Source: Streptomyces seoulensis
GTDB lineage: Bacteria > Actinomycetota > Actinomycetes > Streptomycetales > Streptomycetaceae
Assembly (NCBI RefSeq): GCF_004328625.1
Contig: NZ_CP032229.1
Span: 6,275,364 to 6,339,363, forward strand
Length of the DNA: 64,000 nt
Direction of reading: 5' to 3'
Part shown: one piece after another, positions 18,514 through 25,958 of the stretch
How the letters are laid out: each line of letters starts with the position of its first letter
How positions within the stretch are numbered: position 1 is the first letter of the stretch
Translations under genes and position numbers: made by a program
Notes under the pieces: model-generated
Told to the model about the DNA's origin: nothing
Databases searched by the model: none
The model's input: the letters and a program-made list of their open reading frames with translations, nothing else

Positions 18514-19257
18514 CTACGACGGCATGCTCAGCACCGTCACAGGGGCGCTGGTCGGCCTGGCCGAGCCGCCCGCCGGCTCCACCGTCACCCCGACCCCCGA
18601 GGCACCGTCCACCGTGCCCTTCATCAGCACCGACTGGCTCGCGCGTGCCGGGTCCATCAGGCCGGCGTCGCGCATCGTGCCGCCGTCGTCGAACCAGAGC
18701 TGGTACACCTTGCCCTTGGGCGGCTCGGGCATCCTCGACGACACGAACACCGCCCGGTCCCGCTGAGCGGAGACCACCACCGTGCCGGTACCGCCCGCCA
18801 CTCTCACCGTGCGGGACTTGGCGTCCGGCGCGGCCAGCACCCCGGCCAGGTCGGACGCCTGTCGCTCGGCCTGCGCCGCCCGCTGCTGGGCGTCCTGCGC
18901 GCGCTCCCACTGCCACGCCGCCGTACCGCCGAACACGGCGGCCGCCGCGACGCACGCGGCCAGCGCCCAGCGGGCCGGGGCCGTGCCCCTGCTGCGGCGC
19001 ACCCGCTCCACCGGGGTGGTGCCGGGCGTCAGCTGGCGCACCGAGCCGACGCGGTGCAGCACCTCCTCCCGCATCGCCGGGCGCACCGGCACGGACGCGG
19101 CCAGCGCCAGCCGGGCCGCGGCCGCCTCGAACTCCGCCACCTCGCGGGCGCAGGACGGGCAGCCGGAGAGGTGACGCTCGAAGTCGGCACGCTCGTCGTC
19201 GGGCAGCGCGTGCAGCGCGTAGGCACCCGTCAGCGTGTGCGGATCGGTCATGGTCAC
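18514..19257 (-). CDS. rskA: Anti-sigma factor RskA-like
   Basis: A 247-aa single-pass membrane protein. The N-terminal cytoplasmic anti-sigma domain contains the zinc pattern HLSGCPSC (H-x3-C-x2-C) near residue 30. A transmembrane helix is at about 95-115 (WALAACVAAAAVFGGTAAW), followed by a short coiled segment and an RskA-type extracellular domain with KVYQLWFDDGG. Translation starts on a GTG overlapping the sigma stop (GTGA); an ATG six bases later is possible. It should hold the SigK-type sigma factor at the membrane until released by proteolysis. Confidence 0.9.
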   Translation of the reverse strand: MTMTDPHTLTGAYALHALPDDERADFERHLSGCPSCAREVAEFEAAAARLALAASVPVRPAMREEVLHRVGSVRQLTPGTTPVERVRRSRGTAPARWALAACVAAAAVFGGTAAWQWERAQDAQQRAAQAERQASDLAGVLAAPDAKSRTVRVAGGTGTVVVSAQRDRAVFVSSRMPEPPKGKVYQLWFDDGGTMRDAGLMDPARASQSVLMKGTVDGASGVGVTVEPAGGSARPTSAPVTVLSMPS

Positions 19258-19838
19258 GCGGTCACCCCCAGGCAGTCGCGCAGCCGGATGAGGCCGTCGC
19301 GCAGTCGAGTCTTGACGGTGCCGAGCGGCAGGGCGAGCGCCTCCGCGACTTCCCGGTAGGTCAGCCCCCGGTAGTAGGCGAGCGTCACCGACTGCCGCTG
19401 GAGGTCGGTCAGCGTGCGCAGACAGCGCCGCACCTGCTCCTGCTCCAGCCGGGACTCCACCTGTTCGGTCACCTCGTCGTACTCCGGCGTACGGTCCAGC
19501 AGCGCCGCCTTGGTGTCACGGGCGGCGGCCGCCTCCACCGAGCGGACGCGGTCCACCGCGCGCCGGTGCGCGAGCGTCAGAATCCAGTTGATCGCGGTAC
19601 CCCGGTCGGCCCGGTAGCGCGGAGCGGTGCGCCAGACCTCCACCAGGACGTCCTGGGCCACCTCCTCCGACTGGGCGACGTCGCGCAGCACCGCCCGGAC
19701 GACCCCGAGCACCGGACCGGCCACGGTGTCGTAGACCGAGGCGAACGCCTCCTGATCACCGAGGGCCACCTCGTGCAGCAACTGCTGCAAGTCCGGTTCC
19801 GCTGCCGGGTTCCTGCCGATGTAGACGGCTTCCTTCAC
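19254..19838 (-). CDS. sigK: ECF sigma factor, SigK type
   Basis: About 194 aa from the GTG at 19838 (VKEAVYIGRNPAAEPD), chosen because GGAGAGGA lies 5 nt upstream; an ATG at 19880 would add 14 residues but lacks an RBS. Region 2 is QSEEVAQDVLVEVWRTAPRYR with the -10-binding INWILTLAHRRAVDRVR. Region 4 is LTDLQRQSVTLAYYRGLTYREVAEALALPLGTVKTRLRDGL. Its own upstream region has the same CCAATCC-N16-CGGAT pattern as the fasciclin gene, implying autoregulation. Confidence 0.9.
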   Translation of the reverse strand: MKEAVYIGRNPAAEPDLQQLLHEVALGDQEAFASVYDTVAGPVLGVVRAVLRDVAQSEEVAQDVLVEVWRTAPRYRADRGTAINWILTLAHRRAVDRVRSVEAAAARDTKAALLDRTPEYDEVTEQVESRLEQEQVRRCLRTLTDLQRQSVTLAYYRGLTYREVAEALALPLGTVKTRLRDGLIRLRDCLGVTA

Positions 19839-19906
19839 AACTGTCCTCTCCAACGTTGCGCCGGGACGGGGCTCCCGCATGGTGTCGTGGGAGCCGTCCC
19901 CGCGTA

Positions 19907-19934
19907 ATCCGGGGCCACGGCGGCCGCGGATTGG
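19907..19934 (-). promoter_or_regulatory. Putative autoregulatory SigK-type promoter
   Basis: Minus strand: CCAATCC (19934-19928), 16 bp, CGGAT (19911-19907). The flanks match the fasciclin promoter (GTGACCAATCCGC). The expected transcript start is about 60 nt before the GTG. Confidence 0.7.
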
Positions 19935-19968
19935 TCACCCGGACGAACAACGACGCCAGCTACCGGTA

Positions 19969-20319
19969 TCAGACCAGCCCGGTGACGGTCACGGTGACCT
20001 TCGGCGCCTCCTGACCGGGCAGCAGCCCGGCCAGCCGTACCTGCACGGCCCGCACGACGTCACGGGCCACGTCCAGCGTGCGGACCTGCCCGCGCGCCAC
20101 GACATGGATCTCCACCCGCCACGGCCCGGCCTCGTCCGGGCGGCTCAGCCGCACCCCGGAGGGCACCGCCCGGCCGCCGTTCGCCGCGCCCGCGCCGCGC
20201 GGCAGCGCCGAGCGCAGCCGCCCGCCGAGGCCCGGCCGCAGGAACGCCACCCCCGGCACCGACCCGACGGCCGAGGCGATCTCCTCGGTGAGCGTGGTGC
20301 GCAGCGCGCGGTCAGTCAT
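19969..20319 (-). CDS. Asp23/Gls24-type small protein
   Basis: A 116-aa protein (MTDRALRTTLTEEIASAVGSVPGVAFL...) whose C-terminal half, WRVEIHVVARGQVRTLDVARDVVRAVQ and KVTVTVTGLV, has the alternating beta/alpha pattern of Asp23 domains. It lacks a membrane helix. GAGGAAGGG precedes the ATG. Its start overlaps the end of the upstream zinc-motif gene by 8 bp, so it is the last gene of the ECF operon. Confidence 0.7.
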   Translation of the reverse strand: MTDRALRTTLTEEIASAVGSVPGVAFLRPGLGGRLRSALPRGAGAANGGRAVPSGVRLSRPDEAGPWRVEIHVVARGQVRTLDVARDVVRAVQVRLAGLLPGQEAPKVTVTVTGLV

Positions 20320-20938
20320 CGCCCGGCCCTTCCTCGAATCCGGCCGGATCGTCCACCAGGTCGACGATCCGGATGTCCACCGACGCGGGCCGCAGCCCCA
20401 GCCGCAGCCGGGCCGCACCGGCCACCCGGTGCCGCACCTCCTCGGCCACCTCCTCCAGCGGCACGCCCAGCGGGGCGTGCACCTCCAGGCGTACCGTCAC
20501 CTCGCCCCGGCCCGCGTCCGGCGGGGTGACCCGGCAGGAACCCGCGCGGACCCCGGCGACCGTCTCGGCGGCGGCCCGCAGGGTGCGCGCGGCGACCGCC
20601 TCCATCACCCACAGATCCTCGTCGTCGTCCCCGAGCGGCACCGGGCGGCCGGGCCGCAGCTCCATCCGGACCACGTCCATCACGCGCCGGGTCAGCGCCG
20701 AGGGGTCGTAGCCGGCCTCCGCCGGATCGGTCTCCTCGCGCAGCTCCCGTACGGTCGACTCCAGCAGCGTCAGTTCCCGTACCGCGTCCTTGCAGTACGG
20801 GCAGGTGGCCCGGTGCGGGTCGGGGTCGGCCTGCTCCCAGCCGTCCCAGACCCCGGACAGCAGCCGCCCGCAGGCGAGGCGCTCGTCGTCGCCGTCGGGC
20901 CCGGTGTACCGGTCGGGCGGGTCGGTGTGCGTGGTCAT
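20312..20938 (-). CDS. Asp23-domain protein with N-terminal anti-sigma-like zinc motif
   Basis: A 208-aa soluble protein. Near residue 44 it has HRATCPYC, i.e. H-x3-C-x2-C, the ZAS pattern of zinc anti-sigma factors. A charged helix (VRELTLLESTVRELREETD) follows. The C-terminal half reads as an Asp23 domain (GEVTVRLEVHAPLGVPLEEVAEEVRHRVA ... SVDIRIVDLVDDP). Its ATG overlaps the stop of the ECF sigma gene (ATGA). I infer that it is the cognate soluble anti-sigma factor. No transmembrane helix is seen. Confidence 0.7.
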   Translation of the reverse strand: MTTHTDPPDRYTGPDGDDERLACGRLLSGVWDGWEQADPDPHRATCPYCKDAVRELTLLESTVRELREETDPAEAGYDPSALTRRVMDVVRMELRPGRPVPLGDDDEDLWVMEAVAARTLRAAAETVAGVRAGSCRVTPPDAGRGEVTVRLEVHAPLGVPLEEVAEEVRHRVAGAARLRLGLRPASVDIRIVDLVDDPAGFEEGPGDD

Positions 20939-21546
20939 CGCCAGGCCCCCAGTGCTCGTGTCAGACAGCGTCGTGCGCGGAAGACGCGGGCGCGCACCGC
21001 CTCCTGGCTGATGCCGACCGTATCCGCGATGAACTCGTAGGAATGTCCGTCCAGTTCGCGCAGCACCCAGCAGGCCCGCTGCTCCGCCGAAAGGTCGTCC
21101 AGCGCCCGGCGCATCCCGCGCACCGCGTCCCGCGCCTCGGTGACCCGCTCGGGGGAGTCGTGCTCCGGTGCCGCGAACTCCCCGGCCGCCTCCAGCGACG
21201 TCACCGGCCGGCGGGCCCTCAGGACGTTCAGGCAGCGGTTGGTGACGATGCGGTACATCCAGGTGCCGAAGGACGACTGGCGCCGGAACTCCGGCAGCCG
21301 GCGCCAGGCGCTGATGAAGGCGTCCTGCACCGCGTCCTCCGCCTCGGCGCTGTCGCCCAGCAGCCGGGTGGCGAGGCCGACCAGCGCCGGGGCGTGCTCG
21401 CGCACCAGCACGGCGAACGCCTCCTCGTCGCCCTCGGCCGCGCGCACGGACAGCAGGCCGTCGTCCGGGGGCGCCGGTCGTGGCGGACTGTCGTCGGGCG
21501 CGCGTTCCGCTTCCGGATACGCGAACTGTCTGCGGACCCCCGGCAC
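20935..21546 (-). CDS. ECF RNA polymerase sigma factor
   Basis: A 203-aa protein. Region 2 is AEDAVQDAFISAWRRLPEFRRQSSFGTWMYRIVTNRCLNVLR. Region 4 is LSAEQRACWVLRELDGHSYEFIADTVGISQEAVRARVFRARR. The ~30-residue N-terminal extension is proline-rich. It heads a three-gene operon with two Asp23-type genes and is divergent from the main Asp23/AmaP operon, which it probably controls. The exact promoter could not be fixed by eye. Confidence 0.88.
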   Translation of the reverse strand: MPGVRRQFAYPEAERAPDDSPPRPAPPDDGLLSVRAAEGDEEAFAVLVREHAPALVGLATRLLGDSAEAEDAVQDAFISAWRRLPEFRRQSSFGTWMYRIVTNRCLNVLRARRPVTSLEAAGEFAAPEHDSPERVTEARDAVRGMRRALDDLSAEQRACWVLRELDGHSYEFIADTVGISQEAVRARVFRARRCLTRALGAWR

Positions 21547-21809
21547 CGGGCGGCTCCTCTCCGTCGTCCTGCCCCCTTCGACACCTCGGAGGGGGCTGTG
21601 TGACGCGGAATCCGCCGCGTCCCATTCCTGCCGTGCCCCCCATCGGCTACTTCAGGCGCGAAAACCCAGGTGGATGCAGGTCGCGGGGCGCGTCAGCCGG
21701 GGCCGGAGAGGCTTCAGCGGAGAAAATCCGGGAATCCGCGTCACATTCGTGGACCGGCCGGGTCCAACGGAACGACAACAGCAGTACGGCCCATCGAGAG
21801 GACCTGGTC

Positions 21810-22313
21810 ATGAGCGTCCAGAACGCGTCCGACACCGGTATCGCCCCCACGGCCCCCACCACCAAGCAGCCCCCGGCCACCACGGCCCTCGCGGGCGGCA
21901 CCAGCGGAGCCGGTGAGCCCGCCGCCACGCGCGGCCGGACCTCCATCGCCGATGTCGTCGTCGTCAAGGTCGCCGGAGTGGCCGCGCGCGAGATCCCCGG
22001 GGTGCACGCCATGGGCGGTGGCCTCTCCCGCACCATCGGCGCCGTCCGCGACCGCGTCCCCGGCGGCCGCTCCAACGTCGGCCGGGGCGTCAAGGTCGAG
22101 GTGGGCGAGCGGCAGACCGCCATCGACCTCGACCTCGTCGTGGAGTACGGCGTCCCGATCGCCGACCTCGCCCGCGACGTCCGGGAGAACGTCATCGACG
22201 CGGTCGAGCGGATCACCGGCCTGGAGGTCGTCGAGGTCAACGTCACCATCAACGACGTCCACCTGCCCGACGACGAGGACAGCGCCCCGGAGACCACCTC
22301 CCGCGTCGCCTGA
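21810..22313 (+). CDS. Asp23/Gls24 family envelope stress protein
   Basis: A 167-aa protein. The N-terminal ~50 residues are disordered and Thr/Ala/Pro-rich. The Asp23 domain from about 50 (IADVVVVKVAGVAAREIPGVHAMGG) ends in VEVNVTINDVHLPDDED. It is the typical full-length member of the family, which forms an envelope-associated layer through AmaP in Firmicutes. GAGAGGA lies before the ATG. It is first of a five-gene unit. Confidence 0.9.
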   Translation: MSVQNASDTGIAPTAPTTKQPPATTALAGGTSGAGEPAATRGRTSIADVVVVKVAGVAAREIPGVHAMGGGLSRTIGAVRDRVPGGRSNVGRGVKVEVGERQTAIDLDLVVEYGVPIADLARDVRENVIDAVERITGLEVVEVNVTINDVHLPDDEDSAPETTSRVA

Positions 22314-22412
22314 CACCGGGGGGCGGCCCGCCGCGTGCGGGAGCCGTGCGGCGGGGCCGTGCGGCGGAGCAGGAAAAAGCAGGAAAGACGCAGGGAAGAA
22401 GGGGACGGAGAG

Positions 22413-22598
22413 ATGGACAGAGCGCTGGTAGGGCTCATCGCCGGCATCGCGCTGGCGTTCGCCGGCTGGTTCGGCGGTTTCGGTGCGTTCCTGCTCGTGG
22501 CCGCGCTCGGCGCGGTGGGCTACGCGGTCGGGTACTGGTTCGACCGGGGCGGGCGTCCCGAGGACCTGCGGCACGCCTTCGATCGGGGCCGCCGATGA
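22413..22598 (+). CDS. Small DUF2273-like membrane protein (61 aa)
   Basis: MDRALVGLIAGIALAFAGW starts a short protein with two close hydrophobic helices, ending in a polar basic tail. It has the size and position of the DUF2273 proteins that accompany Asp23 and AmaP in Gram-positive bacteria. GGACGGAG precedes the ATG. The stop overlaps the next ATG (ATGA). Confidence 0.75.
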   Translation: MDRALVGLIAGIALAFAGWFGGFGAFLLVAALGAVGYAVGYWFDRGGRPEDLRHAFDRGRR

Positions 22599-23551
22599 CC
22601 ACCCCCGAACGGCGCGGCACCACCACGGTCTCCGACCGTGCCGTCCGCCGGATCGCGGGCCGCGCTGTCATCGAGGCGCTGCCCGACGGCGCCGCGCGGG
22701 CGACCGGCTCCTCGGCCGCCGTGCGCGGCGGCCGGGCCGAGGTCGCCGTCGACGTCGCCCTGCCCTACCCGGCGCCGCTCACCCCCACCGTGCGCCGCGT
22801 CCAGGACCATGTCACCGCCCGCACCGGCGAGCTGACCGGCCTGGACGTCCGCACGGCCCGCGTCGGCGTCACCGCGCTCACCCCGGCCCGCACACCGGAA
22901 CCGGAGGGGGCCACGGAAACCACCCCCGCGCCCTCCCGCACCCGCGTCCCGCGCCGCTGGTGGTCCCAGCGCCGGCTGCCCCTCGGCGTGCTCACCCTGC
23001 TCGCCACCCTGACCTGCGGCGCCCTCGCCACCGACCTGATCCTGGTGCACACCGGCCACCGCCCGGCCGCCCTCTGGCGCACCGGCGCCCTGCACTGGCT
23101 CTATGTGCACGGCCCCGGCGAACCCCCGGTCACCGCCGCCGCCCTCGGCTGCGCCCTGCTCGGCGTCTGGCTGATCGTCCTCTCCGTCACCCCCGGCCGG
23201 CGCGGCCTGCTCACCGCCCACTCCCCGGCGCCGGCCACCCGGGTCGCCGTCGACCGTGGGGCCGTCGCCGCGCTTCTGCGGGACACGGCCGCCGGGACCG
23301 AGGGCGTCGACACCGTGGCCGTACGGGTCCGGCGCCGCCGCGCCACCGTCCGCGCCGCCCTCGCCTTCGGGGACCGCGCCGCCGCCCGGGACCAGATCAC
23401 CGACGCCGCGCGCCGCGCCCTCGCCGAGTGCGGACTGCGCCGCCCGCTGCGGCTGCGGGTCGCCGTACGCCCCCTGCCGGTGTGGACCCCGCCCCCGGCC
23501 GAGACCGCACCGGTGCCCCTCGGGGCCGTGGCACCCGCCGGAGGGAGCTGA
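22595..23551 (+). CDS. Asp23-like/DUF6286 membrane protein
   Basis: A 318-aa protein. The N-terminal ~100 residues are Asp23-like (VSDRAVRRIAGRAVIEALP). They are followed by a Pro/Thr linker and two transmembrane helices (~135-155 and ~180-205). The C-terminal domain from ~220, with VDRGAVAALLRDTAAGTEGVDTVAVRVRRRRATV, repeats the Asp23-type pattern. It is likely a second membrane anchor of the Asp23 complex. It overlaps both neighbours by 4 and 1 bp. Confidence 0.75.
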   Translation: MTTPERRGTTTVSDRAVRRIAGRAVIEALPDGAARATGSSAAVRGGRAEVAVDVALPYPAPLTPTVRRVQDHVTARTGELTGLDVRTARVGVTALTPARTPEPEGATETTPAPSRTRVPRRWWSQRRLPLGVLTLLATLTCGALATDLILVHTGHRPAALWRTGALHWLYVHGPGEPPVTAAALGCALLGVWLIVLSVTPGRRGLLTAHSPAPATRVAVDRGAVAALLRDTAAGTEGVDTVAVRVRRRRATVRAALAFGDRAAARDQITDAARRALAECGLRRPLRLRVAVRPLPVWTPPPAETAPVPLGAVAPAGGS

Positions 23552-24123
23552 TGCGCACCGCACTCAACCGCTGCGTCCTCGCCGCCACCGGGCTCGCCCT
23601 GCTGGCCGCCGGCACCTGGCTGGCCACCGCCGACCCCGCCCTCGGCACCCGGATGCCCGCCTGGTGGCCGGAACTCCCCGGCGACGTCACCTTCCTGAGC
23701 CCCGCCCGCGTCCTCGACCTGCGCAGCCGGGCCTGGTGGACGCCCACCGTGCTGGCCGCCTCCGTCGCCGCCACCGCGCTCGGTGCCCTGTGGTGCGCCC
23801 GCCAGTTCCACGGCGGCGGACGCTCCCTGATCGCCCTCCCCGCACCCGGCTCCACCGTGCGCGCCCGCGCCCTGGAAGAGGCGGTCGCCCGGGACGCGGC
23901 CGCCCTGGACGGCGTCGCCCGCTGCCGCGCCCGCGTCCTCCCCCGACGCGGCCGGATCACCGTACGATTGCACCTCTGGCTCCAGCCCGACACCACCCCC
24001 GACGCCGTGCTGCCCGGCGTCACCCGGCTCCTCGGCCGGGCCGAATCGGCCGCCGCCCCCTGTCCCGTCCACGGCCGGGTGCGTCTGAGCGCCCGACCCC
24101 ACCAGGTACCGCATGTCCGCTGA
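23551..24123 (+). CDS. amaP: AmaP-type alkaline-shock membrane anchor protein
   Basis: A 190-aa protein with two N-terminal helices (about 8-28 and 65-85) separated by a short loop, then a cytoplasmic domain ending LPRRGRITVRLHLWLQPDT. This is the layout of AmaP, which tethers Asp23 to the membrane in Staphylococcus. Its ATG shares one base with the previous stop. The end overlaps the following YihY gene by 11 bp. Confidence 0.7.
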   Translation: MRTALNRCVLAATGLALLAAGTWLATADPALGTRMPAWWPELPGDVTFLSPARVLDLRSRAWWTPTVLAASVAATALGALWCARQFHGGGRSLIALPAPGSTVRARALEEAVARDAAALDGVARCRARVLPRRGRITVRLHLWLQPDTTPDAVLPGVTRLLGRAESAAAPCPVHGRVRLSARPHQVPHVR

Positions 24124-25009
24124 ACCACACGTCCCCGCCGCCACCCGGCCGCCCACGCCCCGTCCCGCCGACTGGGGCCCGGCGCTGCGCCGCACGCCGC
24201 TGTCCATGTGGCGCGACGACGTCTCCGACGACGCCGCCGCCCTCACCTACTACTCCATCCTCACCGTGCTGCCCGCCCTCCTGGTCACCGTCATCGCCTT
24301 CGCGCTGATCAGCCCCGGCACGGCGGAACGGTTCATCACCCAGGTCACCGCCTACGCCCCGGCCGAGTCCGGCGGCGAACTCCACGACGTACTGGCCCGC
24401 ATGCTGCGCCCCGGCGCCGCGATCTGGCCGCTGCTGGTCGCCGGGACGGCCAGCGCGATCTGGTCCGCCTCCAGCTATCTCGCGGTCTTCCGCCGCTCTC
24501 TGCACCGCATGCACCGCGTCGAGGACCACCGCTCGCCGCTGCGCAAGGCCCACCGGATCGTGCTCACCGCGCTGGGACTGCTCGGCCTGCTGGTGGTCAG
24601 CGCCCTGGTGCTGCTGCTCACCGGGCCGGTCGCCGAGGCCGCCGGACGCTTCTTCGGCCTGGATGCCACCGTCGCCTGGGTGTGGCGCCTGCTGCGGTGG
24701 CCCCTGCTGCTGGGCCTCGCGGTCGTGCTGATCGTGGTCGTCTTCCGCACCGGCCCGGCGCAGGCCAAGCGGCGAGGTCACAGCCTGCCCGGCGGGGTGC
24801 TCGCCGCCACCCTGTGGATCATGGTCTCGGGCGGCTTCGCGCTCTACACCTCGGTGCTCGGCGGCTACAGCAGGCTCTACGGATCGCTCGCGGGCTCGGT
24901 CGTCTTCCTGATCTGGCTCTGGCTGTCCAACCTCGCGCTGCTCACCGGCGCGCAGTTCACCGCCGAGCTGACCGGGAAGCCGGCCGAACCGCGCCCGCCG
25001 GCCCGCTGA
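24113..25009 (+). CDS. YihY/BrkB-family membrane protein, second copy
   Basis: A 298-aa protein with about six helices and the family landmarks DDAAALTYYSILTVLPALLV, WSASSYLAVFRRSLHRMHRVED and YGSLAGSVVFLIWLWLSNLALLTGAQFTAEL. It overlaps the AmaP-like gene by 11 bp, so it belongs to the Asp23 operon. Its tail (EPRPPAR) ends a few bases before a degenerate antiporter fragment on the other strand. Confidence 0.88.
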   Translation: MSAEPHVPAATRPPTPRPADWGPALRRTPLSMWRDDVSDDAAALTYYSILTVLPALLVTVIAFALISPGTAERFITQVTAYAPAESGGELHDVLARMLRPGAAIWPLLVAGTASAIWSASSYLAVFRRSLHRMHRVEDHRSPLRKAHRIVLTALGLLGLLVVSALVLLLTGPVAEAAGRFFGLDATVAWVWRLLRWPLLLGLAVVLIVVVFRTGPAQAKRRGHSLPGGVLAATLWIMVSGGFALYTSVLGGYSRLYGSLAGSVVFLIWLWLSNLALLTGAQFTAELTGKPAEPRPPAR

Positions 25010-25015
25010 GCGGGG

Positions 25016-25324
25016 GCGGGCCGGGTCCAGGAGCTGGGCCGCGATCCCGCTGAGCACCAGGCCCGTGGCGATCAGCTGGAGGTCGTCCAGCTTGAACTCC
25101 AGGCCCGGGTAGAACAGCAGCAGCACCAGCCCCAGCGCGGAGAGCATCTCGAAGTCGTGCGGGTCCGAGACCAGCACCAGACCGGTGGTGTGCGGGCCGA
25201 GCAGCAGACCGGCCAGCATGAACAGCGGGATCGTCGGCACCCCGAAACGGGCGCCCAGCCGGGCGAGGAAGGCGGCGGCCAGGAAGGCGCCGCCCATGGC
25301 GAGCAGCGTGTCGGCATGTCCCAC
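25016..25324 (-). pseudogene. N-terminal remnant of a KefB-type cation:proton antiporter
   Basis: About 85 residues from a GTG (VGHADTLLAMGGAFLAAAFLARLG) match the first three helices of CPA2 antiporters (PTIPLFMLAGLLLGPHT, SALGLVLLLFYPGLEF). After LDDL the family resemblance stops, and the frame runs on as antisense of the YihY gene without a stop. The normal protein has about 400 residues, so this is a truncated relic. The break lies next to the 3' end of the Asp23 operon. Confidence 0.7.
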
Positions 25325-25630
25325 GGGCCACCTTCGCCTTCGTATGAGGACGCGCGAAGGGCCATGGCACCGGAGAAGCGGGTCCGGGCGGCCCCGTGCC
25401 GTCGGCGGTCTCGGTCCGGATCGCGGGGGCCCTGACACCCTCGCATGCGCCGCCCCCGCGCCACCATCGGTGCTGACCCCCGTACCGGGAGGGGTCCGAC
25501 ACCCACGCACGGCCGGGCGCCCGGTACGGCGAACGCACCGCGACGAATTGCCGACCTCCGCCGGCCGTGTTTCGTTGGGTGCTGAGCCGTCCCCGCCCCG
25601 GTGGCGGCGCCCTGGCCGGCTGGAGGAACC
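25325..25630. other. Intergenic stretch without recognised gene
   Basis: About 300 bp between the antiporter relic and the small monooxygenase-like gene. I see no convincing ORF, RNA or strong repeat. It presumably holds the promoter of the gene at 25631. Confidence 0.5.
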
Positions 25631-25939
25631 GTGGCCGAGAAGTTCGTGCAGATCATCGCCTTCGAGACCGACCGCATCGACGAGATGCGCACTCTGGCGA
25701 TGGACATCGACCGGCGCTTCGGGGGCATGCAGCACGGCCCCACCTACCAGGCCGTCCTCAAGGACAAGAGCAAGGACGACCGCTACTACGAGGTGCTGGA
25801 GTTCGCCTCCCTGGAGGCGGCCGGACGCAGCCGCCACGACCCCGAGGCCCGTGCCTTCGCCGAGCGCATGGCGGCCCTGTGCACCAGCCCGCCCAGCTTC
25901 ATCGAGTGCGACCTGCTGGAGTCGTCCCGGCCGAGCTGA
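25631..25939 (+). CDS. Small dimeric alpha/beta-barrel-like protein (102 aa)
   Basis: The GTG start has GGAGGA four bases upstream. The product (VAEKFVQIIAFETDRIDEMR ... DRYYEVLEFASLEAAGRSRHDPE ... SFIECDLLES) has the beta-alpha-beta pattern and length of antibiotic-biosynthesis-monooxygenase-like ferredoxin-fold proteins. No catalytic residue can be named. Conserved in Streptomyces as a hypothetical. Confidence 0.7.
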   Translation: MAEKFVQIIAFETDRIDEMRTLAMDIDRRFGGMQHGPTYQAVLKDKSKDDRYYEVLEFASLEAAGRSRHDPEARAFAERMAALCTSPPSFIECDLLESSRPS

Positions 25940-25958
25940 CCGGGACGACCCGGATCGG

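Noticed and set aside
19843..19856. TCCAACGTTGCG near the sigK start as a LacI operator
   Set aside because: It contains AACGTT but overlaps the ribosome-binding site of an unrelated gene and lacks the second half of the palindrome; probably chance.
21604..21745. GGAATCC-type words in the divergent region as promoters of the second ECF sigma factor
   Set aside because: Two occurrences of GGAATCCGC, but no matching second box at constant spacing could be found.
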